Below, in pieces: positions 34,534 through 46,925 of a stretch of DNA of 64,000 bases; position 1 is the first letter of the stretch; every line of letters starts with the position of its first letter. The stretch lies in the NCBI GenBank assembly GCA_030737835.1, contig CM060856.1:7649245-7713244 (forward strand), read 5' to 3'. Below the pieces are notes generated by a model. The model was not told where the DNA came from, searched no databases, and saw only the letters and a program-made list of their open reading frames with translations. The DNA is from Acorus gramineus. Its lineage: Eukaryota; Streptophyta; Magnoliopsida; Acorales; Acoraceae. The translations under genes and the position numbers were made by a program.

Positions 34534-35354
34534 CTGGAAAATAAGTTAAAGTAGAAACAATTAATTGAATCCAAAAAGATACTTACATCTAAGACGGTCC
34601 AACATAGGGACCGAAAAAAAAAAGCCACCCAAAATCTCACATATTGTTGTCCAATAATATTTTCAACAAGGAAATTAGAAACATAACATATGAACAGTGA
34701 TGATCCAATGGGACATTCAATCACACTGGAACATCGAAAAAAGAAAAAAAATGAAAATCTCACATCCTACCATCCTACTGAAACATCATTACAAAAAAAA
34801 AATACAAGGGAAATGTAGAAGAAGAAAGCATGTCCAGCAAAATCATTCACAAAAAAATCAATTAGTGCTAGTATTCAATCACTACATATATCCTCCTCAA
34901 TGAACACCATCATCATCTCCAGAAAAGAAAGCAAAAATTGAAATCTGGTCGAAGTTATAACAATAACATACCATCAACTCCAACCAACAACAGAGGAAGC
35001 ATTGGTGGCTCTCATCGAGGTGGGGGCCGTTGACGTTGGTGGAACTTGTCGAGGCGAGGGTGGGGGAGGGGGCGGCGTCGATGGAACTCGTCGAGGCGGG
35101 GGGCAGCGTTGGTGGATCTCGCCGTCGGTTTTTTTTTCTCTCGATGAAGCCCAAACACATTCCTAGGGTTCAAAGGGAGAGAGAGGGGTAGAGAGGGTAA
35201 AATTGGAATTTCTAACGTCTGTTAGTGGGTCTGTTAGTGAGAGGGACCCAAACATAATAGATTTAGGTATAAGGGATCTAAAGAAAACTTAAAACAGTCC
35301 AGGGACTAATGATTAATAGATGGGTACCCTTAGGGACCCCTAATTAATTTCCCC

Positions 35355-35363
35355 TTAAAGTAT
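35355..35363 (+). other. 9-bp target-site duplication (right)
   Basis: TTAAAGTAT is identical to 31125-31133. Confidence 0.9.
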
Positions 35364-38100
35364 TGATACATAGCATGTAATTTTCAAACTATAGTGCTCG
35401 TGTTCTCTTGAGGGACATCAATTTTTCAAATGTTTCTCATTCAATCCAAACTCGAAATACTTGTGCATGAAGAGGAAGCTCCCAAGAAGCTGCAATGGTT
35501 CATTAAAGAAAGAGAAAGAAAGAAAAAAAAAGGATGGTCTTTGGACTCACCCGACAAAAAGAGTAGGCGTCAAGAAACTCTTTAGATTATAATTGGATTC
35601 TTCTAGAAAAAATTTGGGACACAAACGTCTACGGTCAAATTCAAACCCACAGAGTCCAAATTAGTTTGACCATTCGATTTTGGCTCCTCTTCACCTACAC
35701 AGGGTTCGAATTTTTATTTGTTTAATTTTGTTTAGAATCTGTGGGTGGATGTGCATCTGGGTGCCCTTTCAATGTGGTTAGGTTTGATGATTATAACTTT
35801 TTGTGGATTATTATTAAGAAGTTAGGGATAAGAAGAACAAAAAAATCTTGTTCCGAAAAAAACATGGGATAGATAATTTTATAAATTTGTTAGGGATTTT
35901 TGTAATCAAGCTTTAGCTTCAAACCATAAAAAATCTGAACTACATCTAGATTATATTCCAAAACAAATAAAAATGATGAAAAATGAATATGTACTTAAGT
36001 ATTTTGGTATAATAACTCAATTAAGCACAATTAAGAAAAATTATTAAAAATAAAACATAAAATCAACATTAATGTTAATTATTATGATGCCCAACAATGT
36101 AGTCAGAATAGATGATAATTAATTCTGATTTATTTGAAAGTAAAATTGCAATTATAAAATTCAAATATTAAATAACAAATTTATGTATTTAAGGGTTTAA
36201 ATGAAAGAATTTTGTCAAAACCGACGTTGTCATTGATGATGCGATTGATCCAAATCCTCTCCACCAAGTACTCCAAAACATCAAACTTTGTGTGTTTCTG
36301 TGAATCTGTGATCGCCGTCGCCATTTATTTGCACCAACTTGAATTTTTGTAATTTATTTCATGGAGCCTGCATCTAAAGTTTGATGGGGGAAAAAATTGA
36401 TTGAAAAATGTAAGGTGTTTTTATTGCATTTTTTTTAAGACCATCACTTATAATTTTAACTAACTTGAGTTTGAGGTTGATTTTAAGATATGACCGCCCA
36501 TTTACTGCCTACTTGGTGCTAATTGCTAAGTGAAGATAGTTTTGGTTGTTGGGATTGCACTGAGGCTCCGTTTGTATACGCGTTAGAGTGGTGGAGTCGA
36601 CGGACCACCACCGACGCAAACACAAAAACAAACACCTATCTCAATGCTGCATCAATAACGCTAAATTACATTGTCATCTACTGATTTCGGTTGGTTTTCT
36701 CGTGTTCCCCTAACTCTTTCAAACGCAGAGAATCTAACAAGTATCCATCAAGTTCACCATTTTATTTAAGAAAGTGATTTGGTTATTTAGGGCTACAATT
36801 ATGCATTCACACAAAAGAAAATTTTGTAAATAATTAAAGTTTTTTGTAATAATTTTTATTTTTTGTAATTTTAGATTTGAGGCACTCAGGGGGGGGCTTA
36901 GTCAGCTGCCTATCCTATGTAATGTTAGACTCGATCCTGCGGTCACCCACCCCTAACTGATCAAATATTTGTATTTTCTTATAGTTCAAAAATTTATTAT
37001 TAACTTTTAAAATTTCACATTTCATTCACTTTTAGTATAATCAGTTTTGTTAAAAATAATTTAAGCACTAGAATCATATAATCTTGAAAAAAAATATATA
37101 GGATTAATAAAAAAAAATCAATCACATGAAAGTTACATAAGCAAACCCCCTTTTTGTACATTGATGAATAATACATTTATGTACTATGCTCTCATGATGA
37201 CAACTATGATTTCTGATATGCCATTTATACTGTGCAGAGTTCACTGGATTGTACATTATAAGATATATAACACATTTACATAAATTAAATATACTAAAAA
37301 TAGTATATTAAGCAAAAAAAAAAAACTTAAATGGCTGCCATATTAAATGGGAATTGGGCATAAAATCCGCTCATCCAAGATAATCAAGAGCGCTGTTACA
37401 CTTGACCTTTTTTACGATATAAAATACAGTCTTATACACATTGTTAAAAATTTAGTAAAGCATATGAATCGTTAAATTTTTCTTATAATTACAAAAAAAA
37501 TTAATTCATTCAATTTAAAATAGAACAATACATACTTTTATTAAAACATATACATTATTAGACAATATTTACTATTTTTTTTAAATAAAACACGAGTGAT
37601 TTGTGTTTTAAATGATAAAAATAATTAAGTATAATATTTTTTATAAAATAAATAAACAATTGAAGGATTCCGTTGTTCTTCACTTTTGAATAACAGAACA
37701 AACCCATTAAAATCTCTTGTTCTCCCAGTCACCCAAAACGACAAATTCCCAGGTAACATTGTTATACGCAGTTTTATGTATATTTGTATTTTTAAATTTT
37801 TTTTTAAAAAAAATTTAGTTATTTATATTGTTTTTTTTTTTAAATCAAAATATACAATATTAATGAACATAAAATATGAAAATAGTGTATATATATAACA
37901 TTACTTTTACAAAAATAATCAATATATAACATTACTTTCACGAAATATTCACGATTTTTTTCCACCACAGTAAACCCCAAAACGCATTGCACGTGAAAAA
38001 GATGGCATCGGAAAAAAGCCAACCATGTGAATCATCATGTCTCAACCCCCAAAACAAACCCCACCAAATTAAATAAATAAATAAACAAAAAGTAAAATAG
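35364..38100. other. AT-rich intergenic DNA, no gene recognised
   Basis: There are only short frames and poly-A/T tracts. A stretch around 36200-36330 has gene-like base composition (CCGACGTTGTCATTG, ATCGCCGTCGCCATT) but no usable reading frame. Confidence 0.5.
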
Positions 38101-38101
38101 A

Positions 38102-38606
38102 GAAAATTAATTAGAGGTACATGCGATCATCCGTTTATTATTTTAGGTCTTCATAAAATTTTAAAATTTTTTTTTAAGTTCTTAAAGTGGTGAAAAAATT
38201 ATCATTCCTTCAGCCGGATGTTGTTTAAAAAAATAAAAAATACACTCGCCCAATTATGCGAAGGTTAGTAGTGTATTATAGAGTTTTAACAGTGTACTAG
38301 ATATATTTAATAATGTATTAGAGAGTGTTTACAGTGTACTGAAATAATTGAGTGTTGTGCATTTTATGTGAATGTCAACAATGTACTAGAGAGTGTTAAC
38401 ATCATACAAGAGATACTTAACAATGTATTAGAGAGTGCTAATAATATACTAAAATAATAGAGGGGGGCATTTTTTTTTTTTTAACAACATCTGATTAGAG
38501 AGACTTAGAGGTAATTTTTCACCGCTTAAGGACTTAAATAAATTTAAAAAACTTTATGGACCTAAAAATAATTGACGGATGACTACAGTGACCCCTAATA
38601 AATGTT
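38102..38606. mobile_element. MULE-type MITE with about 120-bp inverted ends
   Basis: The left end (ATTAATTAGAGGTACATGCG) and inverted right end (ATTTATTAGGGGTCACTGTA) share words GTCATCCGT, TTTTAGGTC, AAGTCCTTAA and GGTGAAAAA. The termini resemble those of the Pack-MULE at 31134-35354, so it may be a non-autonomous relative. The interior holds repeated AACAGTGTACTAGA-type units. No clear target duplication remains. Confidence 0.6.
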
Positions 38607-38760
38607 TGAATACGCTCCAACGACAAATATTTGTACATTGATGAATACTAAAAGTGTTAACGCTCCAACGACAAATAATTGACGGATGACTACAATGACC
38701 CCTAATAAATGTTTAAATAAACAGGGTTCTGATACGCTCCAACGACCCTAATCGAGTACA
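38566..38760 (+). repeat. Shuffled short duplications at the MITE's right edge
   Basis: A 40-bp piece of the MITE end (AATTGACGGATGACTACARTG and following) occurs at 38566-38606 and again at 38675-38714. The flank word CGCTCCAACGAC occurs at 38613, 38661 and 38734. The pattern suggests repair-associated copying rather than a second insertion. Confidence 0.7.
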
Positions 38761-39490
38761 TATAGTTGAGTATGTAAAATATATGTATTTAATTCATTCG
38801 GATGTATAATTTTTTTTAATGTATGGAATTTATTAAATATATATTTTAAACAAGAGGAAAATTAATTTTAAGTAATTTTTAATCTGTTATTTTTTTAGAT
38901 ATCTAATATTTATTAGAATATGAAAACATTCCTCAAATCTGCAATCACAATTTTCTATGTTCTTTTGCCTAATTAAACACCATCAGTATGTGCATTTTTC
39001 TAAGATACTAGTTCTGTTATGCACTCGTTACATGCTAAATTGAATAACAAATTATCTTATAAGATTGTCGTATGCTATTACCCGTTTCTATGAATTATTA
39101 TATAAATATGTAAATTATTTATTTATTAAATACTAAGGAGAACTGATAAATAAAACAGTGAACCAATCTCCATGTAGAGAGGGGAGTGGCGTCGTTTGAT
39201 TGACTTTCTTTCCGGAGAGCGACCACCAAACAACGGAGCCACTAAGGGGCCCCACTCAACCCGTCCTCTACCTTATCCTCACTAACACCCCCACCACCTC
39301 TCTCTCTCTCTCTCTGTCCAGACACATTGCACCTCCCGATTCCTTCCCTTCCCCATATTTTTTTTTCATTTCACAATACCCATTTCACCCCTACCAAACG
39401 AGACATTCCTCATTCTAACAAGGGCAAAATGGTCATTAACGTTCTAAATACAAAAATCTGATTGCCCATGCTCATCCAAAACCCCGATAT
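38761..39490. other. Upstream region of the IXa ERF gene
   Basis: AT-rich DNA to about 39150 changes to a CT-rich, GC-richer stretch (39220-39420) with a (CT)n run at about 39299-39315. No coding gene is seen. Confidence 0.5.
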
Positions 39491-39499
39491 GTAAGCCAG

Positions 39500-39636
39500 T
39501 GACGTCTGCCGACATGACGTCGGCAATCGATCTGGGGCGAGAATTGGAGCACGTGGTGACCCCTAACGAAGTTTCAGGGAAGTCGCGAAATATTTTACCT
39601 CTTTTAAAATATCCCTCCCCAGCCCCCTATATAAAC
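39500..39636 (+). promoter_or_regulatory. ERF promoter: paired TGACGTC, G-box and TATA
   Basis: Two TGACGTC motifs (39500-39506 and 39515-39521) lie 15 bp apart start to start, like the as-1 arrangement bound by TGA bZIP factors. A CACGTG G-box is at 39550-39555 and a TATATAAAC TATA box at 39628-39636, 58 bp before the ATG at 39694. The spacing suits a stress- or salicylate-responsive promoter, but regulation is inferred. Confidence 0.65.
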
Positions 39637-39693
39637 CCACCCCCTCCACGGATCCTAAAATTCGATTTCAGACTGAACCACCGAAAACCCAAA

Positions 39694-40545
39694 ATGATGT
39701 ACACGACCGAAGACTTCACCCTCCTCGACTCCATCCGCCGCCACCTCCTCGAGGACCCGGCGACGGCTCCGCCTACCTCCGCTGCCGTCCCGACCTACTG
39801 CCGGAGCTCCAGCTTCGGCAGCCTCTTCCCCTGCCTGACGGAGAACTGGGGGGACCTCCCACTCAAGGTCGACGACTCCGAGGACATGCTCGTCTACGGC
39901 TTCCTCCGCGACGCCTTCACCGGTGGTTGGTCCCCCGACGGCAAGACCGTCGCACCGCCCGAGATCAAGCCGGAACCGATCACCCTGCCTTCTCCGACGG
40001 AGGTGAAGGCGGAGGCGGTGTCTCCGGTGATTTCGGCGGCGGCGGCGCCGGTGGAAACGAAGGGGAAGCACTACAGGGGGGTGAGACAGAGGCCGTGGGG
40101 GAAGTTCGCGGCGGAGATCCGGGATCCGGCGAAGAACGGGGCGAGGGTTTGGCTCGGGACGTTCGAAACGGCGGAGGACGCCGCCGTCGCCTACGACCGT
40201 GCCGCGTACCGGATGAGGGGATCGCGCGCGCTCCTCAATTTCCCGCTCCGGATCGGATCCGACGAGCCGGCGCCGGTGCCGGTGACGAAGCGGGGATCCG
40301 CGGATCCTTCTTCGCCGTCCGGATCGTCTTCCTCGACCGGGGGATCGCCGAAGAGGAGGAAGAGAGCGACCGGGCCGGCTCAATCGGCGGCCGCGCCTGA
40401 TACGCCTTCTTCTTCATCAGCATCATCGGCGCCGGTATCTAAGCCGGCTCAGGTTCAAGCCGGGTTCGATTTTGGGGAACGATCGAATATCTTCGTTGGT
40501 GGCGTGGGGTCCGTCACACGTGTCGAGCATTTATTGGTTACCTAA
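39694..40545 (+). CDS. Group IXa ERF transcription factor (AtERF1/AtERF2-like)
   Basis: This intronless gene encodes a 283-aa nuclear AP2/ERF factor. I chose the ATG at 39694 because the longer open frame starts upstream of the TATA box at 39628, so the extra residues would not be transcribed. The N-terminus ([21 protein letters not shown]) and [20 protein letters not shown] (about 60-79) match the conserved activation motif of group IXa. The AP2 domain is at about 126-184 ([45 protein letters not shown]), followed by a serine-rich linker and the basic stretch PKRRKR (219-224). It should bind GCC-box promoters and activate jasmonate/ethylene and defence genes, as the family does. It lies on the opposite strand from the two IXb ERFs. 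In Arabidopsis IXa and IXb genes also sit side by side. Confidence 0.95.
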   Translation: MMYTTEDFTLLDSIRRHLLEDPATAPPTSAAVPTYCRSSSFGSLFPCLTENWGDLPLKVDDSEDMLVYGFLRDAFTGGWSPDGKTVAPPEIKPEPITLPSPTEVKAEAVSPVISAAAAPVETKGKHYRGVRQRPWGKFAAEIRDPAKNGARVWLGTFETAEDAAVAYDRAAYRMRGSRALLNFPLRIGSDEPAPVPVTKRGSADPSSPSGSSSSTGGSPKRRKRATGPAQSAAAPDTPSSSSASSAPVSKPAQVQAGFDFGERSNIFVGGVGSVTRVEHLLVT

Positions 40546-41778
40546 TGAAAAAATCGTTTTATATATAAAAAAAAAAAAAAGACAAGACGGAGCTTTCGTT
40601 TCCCCACCTGAGTCGGGAGTAAATATAGGGTGTCTGTTAAGGAGAATGGAAGGCCTGTTTTTACTTTTTTTTGTGTGTGTGTGTCTCAGCTATTTTTTAA
40701 ATCTTTGATAGAGTAGTAAAGTTGGGTAGAGTTGTTTATTAGTAATTCTTGTTCTTCAAGAAGTTTTTATAGAAGGGCGAGCCATATCCGGCTGTAATAG
40801 CTGAGGTTGTAGACGTTGGTGGTCTGTACATAACAAAAGAGAATCTGTTCTTTTATTACAATTTGTGTTGTCATTTTTCTAGTTTGCTAACCCCGTGTTT
40901 GGTGTCTTAAAAATTGTGCACGTTTTATCACTATTTCAAAACTAATCTGAATGCAGACTCACGGGTTCAGGACTCCGCGTTAAAAATCCCCCAAAAAAAA
41001 AGAAGAAAAAAGAGTGATGATAAGATGAAGTAACCCAATCTCACACTCCAGTTATTTCTAAAAGGTTCTTTTTGTTTAATAAAACAATTTTTGAAAACCG
41101 TTTTTTAAAATTTAAAAATAAATTTGAATTAAATATCATTGTAACATAAACAAAATATTCAATAACTGTCCCCACCCATTGTCTAATACTAACTTTGACA
41201 CGAACAGTGAGTTTGCACTTTCTAATTCTCCTCGATTTATGCGTTTGGATGTGAGGTTGAAACACTAAGATTCTTAAAATCTTATGTTTCAAACTCAGCT
41301 TTTGAAAAACTATGTTTTATTAGATTTCAATTGCAAGATTTTTTGATCTAAAAAAAAAATTATGGTTTAAAAAATTAAATGTTGAAAATGTATTTGGATT
41401 TGAGTTTCAAAAATCATGACACTTTATGATTTATAATGTAAATCCCGCAAGAAAGACAGAATAAAAGAGTACAATGATGCGCATGATTTGTAAAGTGATT
41501 TTGAACAATTTGAGTTTATCCAAGGGTCTTTTGTCACTGAAAACTGATTTAAGTAACCCTTGATAACAATCCAGTTGAACAAAAATTATTTATCCAGCTG
41601 TTATTTAGTGTCCGACAGCTAAATATAATAAGGTAGGTTAGCCTATCCAGATCCAAATGGGGGTGACCATTTTAAGCTACTTTTAGTACTATTAAAATCG
41701 GTATCTAACGCTCCAACAACCCACCAATTTAGAGCTCGTCTTTGTCTAATTGATTACAAAAACATGTTCATAAAGGAC
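40546..41778. other. 3' flank of the IXa ERF gene and AT-rich spacer
   Basis: The 3' UTR probably runs to about 40870, near a pair of T-rich and GTAATAG-type stretches. The remainder is AT-rich with short frames and no recognised feature. Confidence 0.45.
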
Positions 41779-41781
41779 TTA

Positions 41782-42121
41782 GGCCCGTTTAGTTGCGCGT
41801 TTGGACGCGCTTTTGTTTTTTGAAAAACTGAAAAACTAAAATCGCATAACCAAATAGGACAGCTTTTTACAGAATCAGAAGCTGGATTCCTTTTAATTTT
41901 TTCCTCGAAATCTGTGTTTTAAAAAGCTCAAAAACAACGTTTTTTTATCCGAATCGATTTTTTGAATTGAAAAGCAACTTTCTCTGCCAAACATTAAACT
42001 CCTTTCAAATATTGATTCCTGAATTAAAAAAAACATTCTAAAAAAGTCAAGGTCTAAAATCATCTTAAAAAACAACTTTATTTCAAAACTTACTTTTCAA
42101 TCTGTGTTTCCAAACGAACCC
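41782..42121. mobile_element. Tourist-like MITE, copy 2, with TTA target duplication
   Basis: This 340-bp element has ends GGCCCGTTTAG and CAAACGAACCC and is flanked on both sides by TTA (41779-41781 and 42122-42124), the PIF/Harbinger target. It matches 9790-10133 closely in the same orientation. There is no coding sequence. Confidence 0.8.
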
Positions 42122-42124
42122 TTA

Positions 42125-44079
42125 AACAAAGACAACCCACAACTAAATTAAATATTCAACATCACTCATAAAAGTAGTGATCCAGTTACTGTTAAGAGTC
42201 CTATTAGTTCTTATTAGTTCTATCATATTATATATGAACAAAATAATCATAATGGTATAAATAATTAAATATACATTTAAATATAAAGTTAAAAAAATAT
42301 ATCTCATACTTTGATGTTAATTTTTAACTTCAAGAAATATGTTATGACTAAAAAATACCACACTACAACGGAAGGCTAGAAAGAAAAATACATATTGTAT
42401 CATCTCATTTTAAACTTATTTATCTATAAGAATTGGTTAAAATGTGAATTAAAACCATATATTTCTATAAATTTATATTTTAAATTACAAGGAATCAATA
42501 AGATAAATTTGACAAACAGCTAACATTATCCTTTAAATATATTAACGTTAAATTTTTGAAAGAATATAGATATGATATTTTCTGGTTTAACTAAAAATAT
42601 ATATTTTTTCATTCTTACCCCTAATCTAAAACAAAAATTCTAGAGCTCTTCAATCCTTACATAAAAATTTATTGGTAAACCTAAAATAAAAAATTTTACC
42701 AAAAAAGAAAGTTAACATTCATAATTAGTATAATAAACAAAAGATATATAAAAATTGTCACAAAACTCACTAATTAAACAATAACTAATATTCTCATATC
42801 AAATTTCATAAATAAATGGAAAAAAAACAAGCCACGTTTCTTGTTAATATAAAATAGTATATCCACCATTCAAACCCTTCTTTTCGGCTTGGATAATGAC
42901 ACCAGTTGTTTCCAAGAAACCAAGGTGGATAAGACAGACACCTGAATGAGAGAGTCTGAGGAGCCCATGCGTGGGGATTTTTTCTACCACCAATTTTTTT
43001 GATAGACCAATCACCATCACTGGCTCCATGAAACAGAAAATTATGGATGGAGATTGGTCCTCATCAAGCCAAAAACACAAACCCTCCTATCATTTTTTTT
43101 TTTTTTTTTAATGTGCCATGAATTCTTCTCATGAATGGCATTGACTAAACACATGGTCAGAACTATTATTTTACTAAAGACTTTCAAAGGCATTTTGAAG
43201 AGAATATTCAATGAATCCTCTCTCTCTAACACACCTTACCTGTGTTGGGAGATCTACATAGACTTGTCTTCAAAGGGAGGAGCTTCACAGATTTTAATAA
43301 GGGAGCTTGTCTGATTCTGCATGACTCTTGGATCATTTAAACTATTGATAATGATGGGTCATGAAAATTATGAACAGATGAATAATTCAAGTCATAAATA
43401 ACAGCTGCATCATCTGAACCAAAAAATAAAAATAAAAATAAAACCCACCAGAGTTTCAAGGATGAGTCTGATATCAGGCAAAAGAAAAGCGAGGCGGACC
43501 ATTTCATGAATCACAAATCATGGAGGAAGGCACATCTGTGAATACTCTTCGAAATCCCCGTCACCCGCTTCTACAGTCTAATGCCATCATCAACTTATTT
43601 GTGGTTGACGTCTCCTGCATGTTCTAAAACAGCGATCAGCCTGGGAAGTGAAAATAATAAAAACTTATGAATATAAATAAATATAAATAAACTATTTAAA
43701 CGTCAATGACAAACTTTTTTTTTTCTACGGTTAAGGCTGTATTATTCAATGATATTTTTCAAAGATTCCTTTTTGCTGCTCAAACAAGTCTCTACCAGAG
43801 TAGGCATGACTAGTTCGCATTCTTCATAAACCTCTTGATGACTAGTGCCGTCAATATCAGCATCAGAGAGCCATCAATTGTCATCCACCAGTATAAAGGG
43901 CATGTATAAGACCGCTCAACTGTCACGATCACCTTTTGCAAGTATTATGTGAAATATGGATACATAAATCATATTCATTCATGATTTTTCTTGGGTACAA
44001 TAAGTTTGTGCACATATTAGGTAACAATTAAAATGTATACACAGTTGGTAAGTTTGGAACGCATCAGTTGCAGGCCATC
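42125..44079. other. AT-rich spacer and probable CSN7 3' UTR
   Basis: No gene is recognised. The segment at about 43440-44079 is less AT-rich and probably includes the CSN7 3' UTR on the minus strand. The minus-strand frame at 42844-43080 has no known domain. Confidence 0.45.
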
Positions 44080-46891
44080 TCAATTAAAATCAGATGCCGC
44101 ATAAGCAGAATTTTGCCTACAAAATACAAATTTAAACATGTGTTCAGGAAAAGCTCAAATATCTTGAATGGGGAATTTACCTCTTGGGTCGTGTTCGATC
44201 CTCCTCATAGTCCATCACTCCAAGTTCAGAGTAGATCTCCTCATGTCGTAAGTCCATGTCGACCTGTTTAACTTCTGTCACAAGTAAGTAAGACACATCG
44301 ACTGACATAGTGACATAGCATACATTCGATAAGTAGTTCTATCAAATAATGTTTTGAATATATTCTAAGTATGGGATTAATATGAAGTGCAAACAAATTG
44401 GAGTGCAAGGGTTAGAAAAAAACAAAGACATGTCCACCGTCACATCCAGCCTCTAGAAAAGGGCAACAAAGAAATATCTGCTTATAAAAAGTGAAATCTA
44501 ACATTCTAAATACAGCACTAAAAGGAAACAGAATGCGGAATTATACAACTCACCTTCATGCACTTTTTCACTTCTTCAACCCTGAGTTCAATGTCCCTCT
44601 GATGTTTCTCATCAGCCTCACACATGGTATCCGCCCATTTGATTTTCTCTTGAATTGAATCGAGAAGACTATCAGATGTAGACAACCTGAAATTAATTCT
44701 TCCATATTTAAGATAATGATATAATTTAAATTCCTCCGAAGATTCCTGAGTAACCAATTCAAAATTTCTTAAATAACAGAGAACAAAAGAAAAAAAAAGA
44801 GGCATTAAACTTCCTGATGATCATGATCTACATTCTCTGATAACGTGCACATGCTGCCGGAAGGTTCGTCTTGGGAAGAGTGAGCATATATTGTCATGTT
44901 CTTTGATTTCTTTCCATGTCAATGAGCTAGAGGAAGATTATATACGTTCTATTTTGAAAATATGAATGTTCAATGACCACAAAAATTGGTGCAACTCAAC
45001 CTAGACAAAGTTTAGAATAGTGAACAAATGTAACAGTATATGAGTTTGACACATTTCTTGATTCTTCAAAGAAGTGTTCAGTATGTATTTGGTGTTAGTA
45101 TCAAAGTGTCAGGTATCTGACAGTGTTAAACTAACAGGTTTAAACTTTAAAGTATCCAAACATATTTGTGTAGTAAACAGACTATCAGTAGGGATAAAAA
45201 CTAATAAAGAACCTGAAATGTGAAAAAAAAAAAAAAAAACCAGATTAACCAAGGACTGCTAGTGTATGAATGACTTGACTTTTTTTTTTGTCTTTTATCA
45301 TGTTCAAATCAAGGATTACCAGGTTGTTAATGTCTGTATCATGTTGTTGAGCTGTCCAGAACTCAGATCCCTCCCAGCAGCGAACTGCACCTGTTATCCA
45401 AAATAAACAGAAAATTAAAGTCTTCAGTAAATCATGTTTTCACACAGAGTGAATAACTGAATCACACAGCATTGAAGCTAAGAGTGTTTCTAACCTCAAA
45501 GCATCTCCGCAACTGATCCAACTTTCCTCTGACAATACCCTACCAGAACATAACAAAAGATAACAGTCAAAATAAATGCATATACAGCGCCATGAAATTC
45601 TCCATTAAAACCGTGGTGAAGTGCACTCAATTTAATGAATAACGAAACATATAGGTCCAATGTACATGGATGGATAAAGAGGATATTTAATCATTTAGAT
45701 GAGACATCACAAAAAAAAGGTATGGATTGATTTAGTATCAATCCCACTGAAGAAATGGCAATTGTTTAACTAATATTAATATTAACAACCGCACTTTGAA
45801 CATTGTTCTTAGTAATTATGATTATGGTAAAGCACACCCCGATTGAAAAATATATGATGCATATAGTATTTTAAATTGAAGAAGAATTTACACTCTATGT
45901 ACCTCACCTAACAATTATCAGAGGGTAATATAGTAATGTTGAATGTAAACCACAATTAGAAAGCGAAACATGATGAGAATAAAATGAAAGTCAAATCTAT
46001 ACATCTTAGAGAAGTGGAAGAACGAGTCAAAATCCTCAAGGAGATTACTTACAGAATACATGCATTCATTGATAAGGAAGTCCTCAAGTTCACGTACATT
46101 TGAAACATCTAGTTCCTGCATTAATTGATCATAAGGCAATACCTGAGACAAAACATGGCCGTAATGAGGATTAATCTTTGTTGTACGGTTTGGTGACCAC
46201 AGAATTGCAATGAAATTCAAATATAAAAAAAATCTCTTGGAATCAGTCTTGCAAGATAATTAAAGGTTGCACTTGGCCAGATGTCACAAATAACAACAAA
46301 TATATCACAGCATTCTAGAGCTGAACATCTACCGCCTCAGAAATACTTTTACATTTTCATTTCATGAGCCCTCTGAATGCTTAAATGAGGTCTCATTCCA
46401 TGTGAAATGCATGCCACCCTTTTTCAAGTCAATGGGTGCATTCCTTTTCATCAAGATGCCCTGTTTAAGGAAGAGCAATTTTTGGAAACAAGGGCATGAT
46501 AATGCACAAAAACTGCATAACCAACTAGAGCAATGTACAGATCATCCGTCTCAAAAGAATTCATCAAGACTCTGCCAGACATCTGTTAATGTTTTCTAAC
46601 ATTTCACATCAATCAGAAGTTTTCCCTGTTTCCGTACATACGATTTGCCAACGTATGTCAGGTACTAAGGTACCTTTACATAAAAATGATAAAAAAATTG
46701 GTCGATTGTCATGGGACAGGGAATCCAAATTTGAAATCTGTTCTATTATCTATCACATAATCTCTACACTAGCATCAGATACACTCATACACTGAAGTCT
46801 CCTGATAACTATCAATCAAACAAGAAGATCCACAGTATAGGATGTTTATGAGAATGAAACATATTGCATGGTGTGTGTGTGTGTGTGTGTG

Positions 46892-46925
<34 letters not shown>

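Larger units (their letters stand above)
31134..35354. mobile_element. Pack-MULE (Mutator-like element carrying host gene fragments), 4.2 kb
   Basis: The termini GGGGAAATTAATTAGAGGTC (left) and, inverted, GGGGAAATTAATTAGGGGTC (right) begin terminal inverted repeats of about 130 bp. They are flanked by a perfect 9-bp duplication, TTAAAGTAT, diagnostic of Mutator-like elements. No MULE transposase is visible. The interior holds a decayed Ulp1-like protease end (minus, 31572-32000), the start of an SCREAM-like bHLH gene (plus, 33578-33646) and a UGT80-like exon (minus, 34405-34533). A Thr/Ser/Pro-rich frame lies just inside the right TIR (34897-35160). Minisatellite-like AACAGTGTACAAGAGGAGCAT units recur around 32030-32160 and 32580-32680. 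Confidence 0.85.

Noticed and set aside
39499..39693. N-terminal extension of the IXa ERF (start at 39499)
   Set aside because: The extension lies upstream of and across the TATA box and does not begin with ATG. The family N-terminus MMYTTEDF starts at 39694.
39655..40383. A 242-codon minus-strand frame opposite the IXa ERF
   Set aside because: It is a shadow of the GC-rich ERF coding strand, very Arg/Pro-rich and without a domain.
42844..43232. Two minus-strand frames beyond the CSN7 3' end as an extra gene
   Set aside because: They are short, cross a poly-T run, and show no known domain or splice sites linking them.
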